From Bradyrhizobium centrolobii (lineage in GTDB: Bacteria > Pseudomonadota > Alphaproteobacteria > Rhizobiales > Xanthobacteraceae): a DNA stretch of 38,577 bases. The translations under genes were made by a program, and so were the position numbers. The stretch covers positions 135,995 to 174,571 of the forward strand of contig NZ_LUUB01000125.1 of NCBI RefSeq assembly GCF_001641635.1, written 5' to 3'. The notes below the pieces were generated by a model that saw nothing but the letters and a program-made list of their open reading frames with translations, was not told where the DNA came from and searched no databases. Below are positions 14,615 to 22,676 of the stretch, piece after piece (within the stretch, counting starts at the first letter, position 1; each line of letters begins with the position of its first letter).

Positions 14615-17143
14615 ATGCCCGATCTATCAGCAGAAATTCAGCTCCGACCCACTCGGATAGGTTTTCTTGTCCATCCAACCGACCTTACCTCCGTTCGCAA
14701 GATCATGCGGATGTGCACGTGCCTGTGGGGAGGTCTGTTCAATCCGATCATTCCGGTTTTCGACCGTCCGCCGCCGGAATGGAAATCGCCTTACGAGCGC
14801 TCCAAAGGATCAGCAATCGCGAAAGGTTACGTCAAGTTTTTTGAACCGGACGTGTATGTCGAAGCGACGGCAGGATTGCTCGAAAAGGCAGGTCTCTTCG
14901 CTCTTCGACAAGAGCACGGCCTCCACACGCAAGTGATCACCTTAGCCGAGCTGTTCAAACCGGAGGGCGGCCAGACCTACTCTGAACCTGCGTTTGGGCT
15001 CAACATTCACGATGTTCTCACTCACATCTATCGAACGGAGCAGAAGTTCGTACTTCGTGAGAAGCAGGAGAGCATTCTAGTCAAACCACAGCGTGGCAAT
15101 GCGCTAGCTGAGGCTGTATTTGGGGTTTTCCCTACCGCTACTGATCTAAACTACATACAGGCTGCCTATGCCGACGTTTTGAAGCCTACCGTTATAGAGG
15201 CTACTCCCGACGCCTGGAGACGTACATTCCTCAACGGCGCGGCTGTGCCATTGCGTGTAACAGGGCATGGTGTGGAGACAACTCGGTACTGGCATCACGA
15301 TTTAGTTTTGTTCGTTTTTGATGCGGCGCGCGCAACCGACTTGATCGACCTTTGGAATCTTAGAATCGAACCTCACCCCGTCATCCCCGTCCCTGTTGAA
15401 TGGTTTGAAGTGCTGGCGGCGGATATATGTGAACTGCTCAAGTCCGAGCACCGTCCCGTCATTGGAAATCCAAACGGGGTAATGCACAACGCTACTATTG
15501 AATTTGGCAGGTCAATAGAGAAGTCGGACGCGGAAGCTCTGATCAACAAGCTACCCAGTGGACTTCCGGAGGGCGCATTAATCGTCAAACACTGGCGTAA
15601 CTCTGTGTGGACGGAGCAACGAGATGACCTCGTGCTCCGCGACGGGCGGATGAAAGTTGCGGCAAAGAAACGGCAGGTCACTTTAGCTGTGACAGATGAC
15701 GGGTCGAAGTTAAGGACCACCTTCGAGGTGGTGCAGCCAGAGTTCGCTAGCCAATTTGCACGAAGTGATTGCCGTTGGGTCAATACACTTCGAGTGTCTA
15801 CCTTTGGGCAAGATAGAATTGCGCAAGTCTTGCCGTTCAATACTTTCGACCGCAAATGGCCGAGCCTAGGGCTTGGGGGCGAACAGATTGCAGTTGGGGG
15901 CGAAGGTTGGGTGTACCCCCAGCGCTACACCGATGCCAGCCAGTTCGTTTCGCTTCTGACCTCGGAGCAGGCCGTGATCGGCTCTTTAGACCGACTTGGC
16001 ATCAGGGCGACCCTCTCCGAGCCGGGGCACATTGCGAAGCAAATGTTAGAGCACCTAGGTGGACTCCACGGCATAGGTTTGCTTGCCGACCTCGACACGC
16101 TAAAGCTCCTAAATAAAATGGCTGGTGGGCTTCGGCGCAAGCGCAATGCGGATGAAACCATTGAGGAGAACTTTGGGCTCAGGACGGCAACACTAAAGGA
16201 CTGGATGGACTTAGCCGCTCGGCGACGAGAACCATGGGCGCGGCGCCAATCAGTACTAGCGCAGTTTACTGAGCGGAACGTAATTCGGCTCGGCTTGGAA
16301 ACTGATTGCCCCCACTGCAGGGCCACAAACTGGAACACTTTGTCGACGATCGACTATCAAGTCATGTGCGAGCGGTGCCTTAAGCCTTATGAATTTCCGC
16401 AGGCCGACTTGCGAGAACAAAATCGCAACTGGACCTATCGCGTGGTGGGCCCATTCTCGGTGCCCGACTTCGGCAGAGGATCGTACAGTGCCCTTCTGGC
16501 ACTAAGAACTTTGAGTCGGCATCGAACGTCATCGGACCGCATGACTTACTCGACGGCCATGAACCTTGGCTTCGATGGAGTTGAGCGAGAAGTCGACTTT
16601 CTTGCTTGGTATGGAGATGAGCGGATGCACGACACGCATCGCCCTCCCCAATTGGTACTCGGTGAAGCTAAATCGCTCGGTAAGGGCGAACTCATCACTG
16701 CAAGCGAACTTGCGAAGCTCAAAATGGTTGCGAGCAAGTTACCGGACGCCGTTATCGTGCTCGCCGTATTGCGCGACCACTTCACCAGCGCCGAAAAAGC
16801 AGTACTGAGGAGCTTCGTTAATTGGGGCCGGCGAGTAAATGATTATGGGCAGCCGACAAATCCTGTCCTTCTCCTCACGGCTCACGAATTGATGATGGAC
16901 TTGAGCGTCGGCTATACGTGGAAGAAATTGGGAGGCATCCACGCCAAGTTTGAAGCGTTTGAGCATACCCGCACACTCTCAAGTTTTGCAGATGCGACAC
17001 AGCAGATTTACCTCGGTATGCCATCCTTCCAAGAGGTGCGCAGAGCGTACTGGAACAAACGCCCGGCCCGGCGGGCAGCGGGCAAGCGCGCAGGGACAGG
17101 AGCAGCACTCCCAATCAACACCGATGGAAACCAAGCCGTCTAG
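14615..17143 (+). CDS. Large accessory protein: unknown N-terminal region, zinc ribbon, PD-(D/E)XK nuclease-like C-terminus
   Basis: 842 aa, not recognised as a named family. Three parts are visible. (1) Residues 1-560: an unknown region beginning RIGFLVHPTDLTSVRKIMRM and including CLWGGLFNPIIPVF near residue 35. (2) A zinc ribbon with C565-P-H-C568 and C585-E-R-C588. (3) A C-terminal PD-(D/E)XK signature: E659-V-D661-F, then LVLGEAKS with E684-A-K686, followed by a helical segment and an IVLAVL strand. That spacing and order fit restriction-like nucleases. No signal peptide or membrane segment is seen. Codon use is unlike neighbouring core genes. The ATG at 14615 lacks a good Shine-Dalgarno; a later start at 14705 would cut into the patterned N-terminus. 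The DUF2971 gene follows after 111 bases. A DNA- or RNA-targeting defence function is inference. Confidence 0.75.
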   Translation: MPDLSAEIQLRPTRIGFLVHPTDLTSVRKIMRMCTCLWGGLFNPIIPVFDRPPPEWKSPYERSKGSAIAKGYVKFFEPDVYVEATAGLLEKAGLFALRQEHGLHTQVITLAELFKPEGGQTYSEPAFGLNIHDVLTHIYRTEQKFVLREKQESILVKPQRGNALAEAVFGVFPTATDLNYIQAAYADVLKPTVIEATPDAWRRTFLNGAAVPLRVTGHGVETTRYWHHDLVLFVFDAARATDLIDLWNLRIEPHPVIPVPVEWFEVLAADICELLKSEHRPVIGNPNGVMHNATIEFGRSIEKSDAEALINKLPSGLPEGALIVKHWRNSVWTEQRDDLVLRDGRMKVAAKKRQVTLAVTDDGSKLRTTFEVVQPEFASQFARSDCRWVNTLRVSTFGQDRIAQVLPFNTFDRKWPSLGLGGEQIAVGGEGWVYPQRYTDASQFVSLLTSEQAVIGSLDRLGIRATLSEPGHIAKQMLEHLGGLHGIGLLADLDTLKLLNKMAGGLRRKRNADETIEENFGLRTATLKDWMDLAARRREPWARRQSVLAQFTERNVIRLGLETDCPHCRATNWNTLSTIDYQVMCERCLKPYEFPQADLREQNRNWTYRVVGPFSVPDFGRGSYSALLALRTLSRHRTSSDRMTYSTAMNLGFDGVEREVDFLAWYGDERMHDTHRPPQLVLGEAKSLGKGELITASELAKLKMVASKLPDAVIVLAVLRDHFTSAEKAVLRSFVNWGRRVNDYGQPTNPVLLLTAHELMMDLSVGYTWKKLGGIHAKFEAFEHTRTLSSFADATQQIYLGMPSFQEVRRAYWNKRPARRAAGKRAGTGAALPINTDGNQAV

Positions 17144-17254
17144 CCGAGCTACCTGTGGATCGTACCGAAGCGAAATTCATTCCGCTTTTTACTTTCGCTG
17201 CAAACCAATCCCGGATGATTGAGCCCGGTGATATAGCGTCTAGAGAATCATGAA

Positions 17255-18181
17255 ATGCGAGGGGCCGTGGTCAGGACGGTTATTGAACTGCCATATGGCG
17301 AGAACAATCAGTTTTTCTCAAGCTCAACCGCTAATGCGGGAGAACCCATTATCTTCCACTACACTAGGGCGGCTGGGGCGCTTGGTATCCTGCAGAGCGG
17401 TGAGATGTGGTGCACGCTTGCCAGCCATATGAATGATCGAGTTGAAGGGAAATACGCTCATAGCCTCGCTAAGAGCATCGCCTATAGCGAATTGCGAAAG
17501 AGCGCCGATAGCTTCCGAAACAACTTTCTCAGCGAGTTGACCGAGCAGCTTGCCCGTTACCAGCATGCAAAGGTTTATGCGGCCTGCTTTTCGGAAGCGG
17601 AAGATTTGCTGAGCCAATGGCGCGGCTATACCGGCAAGTTTGGGTATGCCCTAGGCTTTTCGCTCAAGAGTCTTCAGACGGTCGCGGCGACGCAGCACTT
17701 TTTGCTCCAGCCGGTCAAGTACAAATATGAGGAGCAGCGGGATATACTTCTGCCCGTCATTCAGGATTTGGTCAGCAAATATGATCCAGACCTCGATCCG
17801 GACGAGGATCGCGAGAAAATAGACATTCTGTTCGCGCCCGCAATGAAGAGGATTGCTGAGAAGTCAGCGATCATCAAGCACCCGTCCTTTTCAGAAGAGC
17901 GCGAATGGCGGCTACATTCGCATCCACTGTCACCGTTGCAAGATCGAACCGATTTCGTGGTGCGAGATGACCAGATTGTTCCAATCGTAAAAGTCAAATT
18001 GGACAACGGTACATCGAAGCACCGCAACACATTCATCGAGCAGCGCGATATATGCCTTCGGAGCTGCGTCATTGGGCCGGGAGCTGACCCAACTGAGCGG
18101 CATGATGCAATGTGGGCCGTCTCTAGACGCTATCGGGTGCGACTTGACCAGCTAATCGAATCGAGTGCGCCGCTTAGATAG
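17255..18181 (+). CDS. DUF2971 domain protein
   Basis: 308 aa. DUF2971 hallmarks: IIFHYTRAAGALGILQSGEM (H35-Y-T), a following HMND (residues 58-61), YAACFSEAEDLLSQWRGY (about 108-125) with ALGFS, and the HPSFSEEREWRL block (E214, E215, E217). The biochemical role of DUF2971 is unknown to me. The order H-Y-T, I-L-x-x-G, then a late Glu recalls ADP-ribosyltransferase-like folds such as DarT, but this is only a resemblance. ATG 17255 has a weak ribosome binding site; GTG 17267, with GAGGGG just upstream, is an alternative start. It lies 111 bases after the nuclease-like gene on the same strand with similar AT-rich composition, and has its own terminator. Confidence 0.78.
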   Translation: MRGAVVRTVIELPYGENNQFFSSSTANAGEPIIFHYTRAAGALGILQSGEMWCTLASHMNDRVEGKYAHSLAKSIAYSELRKSADSFRNNFLSELTEQLARYQHAKVYAACFSEAEDLLSQWRGYTGKFGYALGFSLKSLQTVAATQHFLLQPVKYKYEEQRDILLPVIQDLVSKYDPDLDPDEDREKIDILFAPAMKRIAEKSAIIKHPSFSEEREWRLHSHPLSPLQDRTDFVVRDDQIVPIVKVKLDNGTSKHRNTFIEQRDICLRSCVIGPGADPTERHDAMWAVSRRYRVRLDQLIESSAPLR

Positions 18182-18210
18182 GAAAAGACGCAGCGATTCG
18201 CGGCAAAAAC

Positions 18211-18238
18211 AAAGGGCGCGGTATGATCCACGCCCTTT
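18211..18238 (+). terminator. Hairpin terminator after DUF2971 gene
   Basis: AAAGGGCGCGG pairs with CCACGCCCTTT (11 bp, one mismatch, 6-base loop), about 30 bases after the DUF2971 stop. It is followed only by short T content. Confidence 0.65.
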
Positions 18239-18448
18239 CTCCTCACGGCAAATTTGTTGAGATTAGCCGGTTCTTTTCGCGCGGTGGCTTTAGTTTTTGC
18301 GTCGTCTTTTTCGCTGCACTCTTCCGAACGGGGTCAGAAAGAGCAGAGTTCAGAGTTGTCGGGACCGCCAAGACGTGGCTGCCAGAGCGATGAATCGGCC
18401 GCGGAGGAAGAACGGTCGCCGAACAAAATTGCAAACTAAATGCAAACA

Positions 18449-18473
18449 GGCGGTTGGCTGCAAACCAACCGCC
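18449..18473 (-). terminator. Hairpin downstream of tRNA-Pro
   Basis: A perfect 9-bp stem GGCGGTTGG/CCAACCGCC with a 7-base loop, 31 bases beyond the tRNA 3' end, followed on the minus strand by TGTTTGCATTT. It is probably the tRNA terminator. The rest of 18239-18448 holds no recognisable gene. Confidence 0.55.
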
Positions 18474-18503
18474 CAAAAATATCTTTGATTTTATTGATGA
18501 ATT

Positions 18504-18581
18504 TGGTCGGAGCGAGAGGATTTGAACCTCCGACCCCTAGTCTCCCAGACTAGTGCGCTAACCGGGCTGCGCCACGCTCCG
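18504..18581 (-). tRNA. tRNA-Pro (anticodon GGG)
   Basis: A complete cloverleaf can be folded on the minus strand: acceptor CGGAGCG/CGCTCCG, D-arm GCGC-AGCCCGGTTA-GCGC, anticodon stem CTAGT/ACTAG with loop CTGGGAG (anticodon GGG), T-arm GGAGG-TTCAAAT-CCTCT, discriminator A and an encoded CCA. It reads proline codon CCC. The pattern closely matches the well-known bacterial tRNA-Pro sequence. Its 3' end faces the accessory segment. Confidence 0.97.
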
Positions 18582-18699
18582 AATGTCGTTCCATTAGCTA
18601 GGATCGCCGCTTTGCGCAAGGCGAGCCGTGCCATTTTGCTGTCCGCCCCATGGCCCCGGAACAGCCCGCCGGCATGGCGGCAAGGACGGCGGACCGTCC

Positions 18700-19278
18700 T
18701 CAGCCGTCCTTCAGCGCCTGGTCGAGCAATTCCCGGCAGGCGACGAGGTCGCTGAGCACCCGCTCCAGGCGCTCCCGGTCGGCGGCGCTGTGGCCGGCCC
18801 GCTCGGTGCCGCCCTTGCGGAAGGTGGTGAGGATCTCCTCGTCGTCGATCTCCGCGAAGCGGAAGTCGATGCCTTCCTCCTCCTCGCCCTGGTAGTCGTC
18901 ATCGTCGGTGTCGGCGACGCCCCGAATCGGCGCCTCGTCCTCGGGCTCCATCAGGCTCTGGCCGATGGCGTCCTCGATCGCCCCGAACGACACCGCGGCC
19001 GAGCTGTCGGCCAGCCCCTGCACCGACTTGACGCCATGCTCTTTGAGTATCCGCTGCACCCCGCGGATGGTGTAGCCCTCCCCGTACAGGAGCCGGCGGA
19101 TGCCCTTGAGCAGGTCGACGTCGTCGGGGCGGTAATAGCGGCGGCCACCGCTGCGCTTCATCGGCTTGATCTGCGAGAAGCGCGTCTCCCAGAAACGCAG
19201 CACGTGCTGCGGAATGTCGAGTTCCTGGGCTACTTCGCTGATGGTGCGGAACGCATCCGGCGCCTTGTCCAAATGCAA
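18700..19278 (-). CDS. MerR family transcriptional regulator (downstream of ihfA)
   Basis: 192 aa. The N-terminal MerR domain reads TISEVAQELDIPQHVLRFWE then RRYYRPDDVDLLKGIRRLLY and GYTIRGVQRILKEHG (residues about 12-82). The C-terminal part is acidic and low-complexity (DTDDDDYQGEEEEGIDF), with no Cys metal site visible. The start is TTG 19278, with GGAGG 5 bases upstream; no better start is available. This gene follows ihfA by 18 bases in a plsX-fabH-ihfA-merR arrangement that is standard in Rhizobiales. Its target is unknown. Confidence 0.88.
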   Translation of the reverse strand: MHLDKAPDAFRTISEVAQELDIPQHVLRFWETRFSQIKPMKRSGGRRYYRPDDVDLLKGIRRLLYGEGYTIRGVQRILKEHGVKSVQGLADSSAAVSFGAIEDAIGQSLMEPEDEAPIRGVADTDDDDYQGEEEEGIDFRFAEIDDEEILTTFRKGGTERAGHSAADRERLERVLSDLVACRELLDQALKDG

Positions 19279-19296
19279 AATCCTCCGAGCTGGCGA

Positions 19297-19638
19297 TTAA
19301 GCCTCCGGTTGAGCCTTCGTGGCATCGCCATTGCCGTGGTGCTGGGAGTTGATCCGCTGCTTCAGGATCGCGGACGGCTTGAACACCATCACCCGGCGCG
19401 GCGAGATCGGCACTTCGGTGCCGGTCTTCGGATTACGGCCGATACGCTGGCCCTTCTTACGCACCATGAAGGAACCGAACGAGGACAGCTTCACCGTCTC
19501 GCCCCGCTCCAGGCAGTCGGTGATCTCCTTCAGCACGAGTTCCACGAACGCAGACGACTCCGTGCGCGACAGGCCGACCTTCTGATAGACGGCCTCGCAG
19601 AGATCAACACGCGTTACGGTTTTGCTAGTCTCGGTCAT
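19297..19638 (-). CDS. ihfA: Integration host factor subunit alpha
   Basis: 113 aa. A DNA-bending histone-like protein that pairs with IhfB and acts in recombination, replication and sigma-54 transcription. Motifs: TRVDLCEAVYQKVGLSRTES at the N-terminus, VKLSSFGSFMVRKKGQRIGR (the beta-arm base) and GRNPKTGTEVPISPRRVMVF with the intercalating Pro region. The short tail QHHGNGDATKAQPEA is extra. It is located between fabH and merR, and its own promoter is likely in the 130-base gap upstream. Confidence 0.95.
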   Translation of the reverse strand: MTETSKTVTRVDLCEAVYQKVGLSRTESSAFVELVLKEITDCLERGETVKLSSFGSFMVRKKGQRIGRNPKTGTEVPISPRRVMVFKPSAILKQRINSQHHGNGDATKAQPEA

Positions 19639-19769
19639 CGCCCTGCCCCGATCACGGCGAACAATTGTTGTCTAAAATTATGAGGTTACGATACGCCGGT
19701 CAACACCGCTCATCAATGCAGACGCATCGATAATCGGAGATGATTCGGGCAAAATTTTATTGAGTGTGG

Positions 19770-20750
19770 CTACCAGCGCACGAGCGCAGAACCCCAGGTG
19801 AAGCCGCCACCCATCGCTTCCAGCAGAACCAGATCGCCGCGCTTGATGCGGCCGTCCTTCCGCGCCACCGACAGCGCCAGCGGGATGGACGCAGCGGAGG
19901 TGTTGCCGTGACGGTCGACCGTCAGCACCACTTTCTGCGGTGCGATATGAAGCTTGTGCGCGGAAGCGTCGATGATTCGCTTGTTGGCCTGGTGAGGCAC
20001 GAACCAGTTGATGTCATCGGCATTGAGCCCGGTGGCCTCGAAGGCATCGACGATCACGTCGGTGATCATACCGACCGCATGCTTGAAGACCTCGCGGCCC
20101 TCCATGCGCAGATGACCCACTGTCTGGGTCGAGGACGGACCGCCGTCGACGAAGAGCTTTGCCTTGTGCCGGCCGTCCGAGCGCAGATGCGTGGTCAGGA
20201 CGCCGCGGTCGGTCGCAGCCTTGCCCGGCTGCTCCTGCGCCTCCAGCACGACCGCGCCGGCGCCGTCGCCGAACAGAACGCAGGTGCCGCGGTCGTTCCA
20301 GTCGAGGATGCGCGAGAAGGTCTCCGCCCCGATCACCAGCGCGCGCTTGTAGGCGCCGGTGCGCAGGAAGTTGTCTGCGGTGGCGAGCGCGAACACGAAG
20401 CCGGAGCAGACCGCCTGCAGGTCGAAGGCGGCGCCATGGTTGATGCCGAGTCCGTGCTGCACGGCAACCGCGGTCGCCGGGAAGGTGTTGTCCGGCGTCG
20501 AGGTCGCCAGCACGATCAGCTCGATCGATTGCGCGTCCACGCCGGCGTCAGTGAGCGCGGCCTGCGCCGCCCTGATCGCGAGATGCGAGGTGAATTCGCC
20601 GTCGGCTGCAATGTGCCGCTCGCGAATGCCGGTGCGCTGCACGATCCACTCGTCGGACGTGTCGATGCGCGCGGCCAATTGCGCATTGGTCACGACCTGC
20701 TCCGGCAGATACGCGCCGCAGCCCAGCACGACCGAACGAATTTGAGTCAC
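19770..20750 (-). CDS. fabH: 3-oxoacyl-ACP synthase III (KAS III)
   Basis: 326 aa. It condenses acetyl-CoA with malonyl-ACP to start type II fatty acid synthesis. The catalytic Cys lies in DLQAVCSGFVFALA (about residue 113), His in WFVPHQANKRI and Asn in HGNTSAASIPLAL; the C-terminal GGGFTWGSALVRW is canonical. The start is GTG 20750, overlapping the plsX stop by 4 bases (GTGA), so the two are translationally coupled. The pairing with plsX links fatty acid initiation to phospholipid synthesis. Confidence 0.96.
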   Translation of the reverse strand: MTQIRSVVLGCGAYLPEQVVTNAQLAARIDTSDEWIVQRTGIRERHIAADGEFTSHLAIRAAQAALTDAGVDAQSIELIVLATSTPDNTFPATAVAVQHGLGINHGAAFDLQAVCSGFVFALATADNFLRTGAYKRALVIGAETFSRILDWNDRGTCVLFGDGAGAVVLEAQEQPGKAATDRGVLTTHLRSDGRHKAKLFVDGGPSSTQTVGHLRMEGREVFKHAVGMITDVIVDAFEATGLNADDINWFVPHQANKRIIDASAHKLHIAPQKVVLTVDRHGNTSAASIPLALSVARKDGRIKRGDLVLLEAMGGGFTWGSALVRW

Positions 20751-21808
20751 GAAACATCCTCCGGCTCGGTTGGCACTGACACCAGCGCACCCCCGTCGCG
20801 GTTAAGCATCTGATTGATCTTGTTCAGGAGATCGAATTTGACCATCTCATAGCCAACATCGATTGCATAGGCAAAGCCTTCGGCGTTGGTTCCACCATGG
20901 CTCTTGACCACCACGCCTTTCAATCCAAGGAACACGCCGCCGTTGGATTTGTTCGGATCCATCTTGTCGCGCAGGGTCCGGAAGGCGCTGCGGGCAAAGA
21001 GATAGCCGAGCTTGTTCATCCAGCTTCGCCGCATCTCGTTGCGGAGATATTCCGAAATCTGGCGCGCGGTTCCCTCGGTGGCCTTGAGCGCGATATTGCC
21101 GCTGTAGCCCTCGGTGACGATCACGTCGGCCAGTCCCTTGCCGATGCCGTCGCCCTCGACGAAGCCGATATAGTCGAGCTGCGGCAGGTTCATCGCGCGC
21201 AGCATCTCGCCGGCCTCGCGGATCTCCTCGTGCCCCTTGATCTCCTCGACCCCGATATTGAGCAGGCCGACCGTGGGGCGCGGCTTGTCGAACAGCACGC
21301 TCGCCATGGAGGCGCCCATCACCGCGAGCGCCACCAGATGCCGCGCATCGCCACCGATGCTGGCGCCGAGATCGAGCACGACGGAATCACCGCGCATGGT
21401 CGGCCATATCGCGGCAAGCGCCGGACGGTCGATGCCCGGCAGCGTGCGCAGGTTGAAGCGCGACATCGCCATCAGCGCACCGGTATTGCCCGCGGAAATC
21501 GCGACATCCGCCTCACCCTTCTTGACCGCGTCTATGGCGAGCCACATCGAGGAGGTCTTGCGGCCGCGCCGCAGCGCCTGGCTCGGCTTGTCCTCCATGC
21601 TGACAGCGACGTCGGTGTGAATGATTCGGGAGGCGGCCTTGAGCTCAGGATGCCTGTCGAGCTCGGGCTCGATCTTGGCGCGGTCCCCGAACAGCAGGAA
21701 CTCGGTCTCGCGATGCCTGCCGAGCGAGATGGCAGCGCCTGGAATGACCACAGGGGCACCGACATCGCCCCCCATGGCGTCAAGCGCAATACGAACCTTG
21801 CTTGGCAT
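20747..21808 (-). CDS. plsX: Phosphate acyltransferase PlsX
   Basis: 353 aa. It makes acyl-phosphate from acyl-ACP, the donor for PlsY in phosphatidic acid synthesis, and acts at the membrane surface. Motifs: RIALDAMGGDVGAPVVIPGA at the N-terminus, SAGNTGALMAMSRF (about residue 105), LDLGASIGGDARHL and FVEGDGIGKGLADVIVTEGY. Length is normal for the family. It is the first gene of the plsX-fabH pair; the 298 bases upstream contain no gene. Confidence 0.96.
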   Translation of the reverse strand: MPSKVRIALDAMGGDVGAPVVIPGAAISLGRHRETEFLLFGDRAKIEPELDRHPELKAASRIIHTDVAVSMEDKPSQALRRGRKTSSMWLAIDAVKKGEADVAISAGNTGALMAMSRFNLRTLPGIDRPALAAIWPTMRGDSVVLDLGASIGGDARHLVALAVMGASMASVLFDKPRPTVGLLNIGVEEIKGHEEIREAGEMLRAMNLPQLDYIGFVEGDGIGKGLADVIVTEGYSGNIALKATEGTARQISEYLRNEMRRSWMNKLGYLFARSAFRTLRDKMDPNKSNGGVFLGLKGVVVKSHGGTNAEGFAYAIDVGYEMVKFDLLNKINQMLNRDGGALVSVPTEPEDVS

Positions 21809-22106
21809 AAACGTCCTGGAACCCTGGTCTCGTGCGGTCTTGAGCTAGCGGGGCAGCGAAATGGGTTCGCCACGAAGATGGCGATCGGTCAAGCGCCACG
21901 CCGCACCCGGACCGGGCCGCGACAATAGCGTTTTGTCATCCTGAAACAACCTCTTGCCCCCAGTCTTTTGTATCCCGGACGACCCGGCCGCGAACTCAGA
22001 AACCCAAAGAAACAATAGAAAGATCAGCTAGATAAACCGACATCTCAAACCGTCCCTACAATCGCCTCACGCCGGATGGCAAGGCTGTGCGGCCCGGCAG
22101 GCGTCC
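21809..22106. other. Intergenic region upstream of plsX
   Basis: About 300 bases between DUF177 and plsX. It is AT-richer around 21940-22050. No RNA gene or ORF with coding character was seen; rpmF, often next to DUF177 in bacteria, is absent here. It probably contains the plsX promoter. Confidence 0.5.
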
Positions 22107-22676
22107 CTATTGCCCTTTTTTCCCCTCCTGAAGCGCTTTCAGAGCCGCGAACGGATGGTCCTCCGGATCGGGAGCGGTGACATCGGCCTCGAACACCGCG
22201 CCCGGTTTGCGCGGATAGGGATCGATCGCCAGGAACAGCGCGTCAGTGGCGAGCCGGCCGAGGTCGATGATCCCATTGATGATCGCCTCCGGTGGATCGG
22301 CAACCTCCGGGGGCTCCTCGCTGTCCTGCCCCTCCTCGATCAGGTCGGCCAGCCGCCGCGCCTCGGCCTCGGGCGCGAACATCAGGTCGATATCCTCATC
22401 GATCTCGTTCTCGATCGGGTCGAGCGTCACCACGCAGGTCTGGCCGATCCTCGCGCGGACATGCCCCGTGACGTGGACCCGGCCGCCGCTCTTCGGTGTC
22501 AGGTCGAAATCGGCCTGGGCCGACAGGATGTCGCGCAGGCCTGCGAGATCGGCCATGGCGCGCCGCTCTGCGGCTGAGGCCTCCAGCTCGCGGTAGAGGC
22601 CGGTGTCGGGAATTTGCGCGACGATGACGGGCCCGCGCCAGGGGTCGGGCCCGGATCCGGCGTTCGGTCGGCTCAT
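22107..22676 (-). CDS. DUF177 (YceD) family protein
   Basis: 189 aa. It contains the DUF177 pattern: VHVTGHVRARIGQTCVVTLD (about residues 65-84) with its conserved C-V-x-x-L-D, an acidic middle (IENEIDEDIDLMFAPEAEA) and GIIDLGRLATDALFLAIDPY with PRKPG. YceD homologues are associated with rRNA/ribosome biogenesis in bacteria and plants. The start overlaps the stop of the upstream bc1 chaperone gene by 4 bases (ATGA), indicating translational coupling. Confidence 0.88.
   Translation of the reverse strand: MSRPNAGSGPDPWRGPVIVAQIPDTGLYRELEASAAERRAMADLAGLRDILSAQADFDLTPKSGGRVHVTGHVRARIGQTCVVTLDPIENEIDEDIDLMFAPEAEARRLADLIEEGQDSEEPPEVADPPEAIINGIIDLGRLATDALFLAIDPYPRKPGAVFEADVTAPDPEDHPFAALKALQEGKKGQ

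Larger units (their letters stand above)
14305..18503. mobile_element. Putative genomic island / accessory segment next to tRNA-Pro
   Basis: This stretch is visibly AT-richer than its flanks and uses codons rare elsewhere in the window (TTA, CTA, ATA). It holds the zinc-ribbon/PD-(D/E)XK protein and the DUF2971 protein, and ends at the 3' end of tRNA-Pro, a common integration site. No integrase, transposase or second copy of the tRNA 3' end was found on the left, so the boundaries are approximate and the mechanism is unproven. Confidence 0.5.

Noticed and set aside
18254..18488. Short ORFs between DUF2971 and tRNA-Pro
   Set aside because: No ribosome site or protein-like pattern; the region looks non-coding and contains a hairpin.
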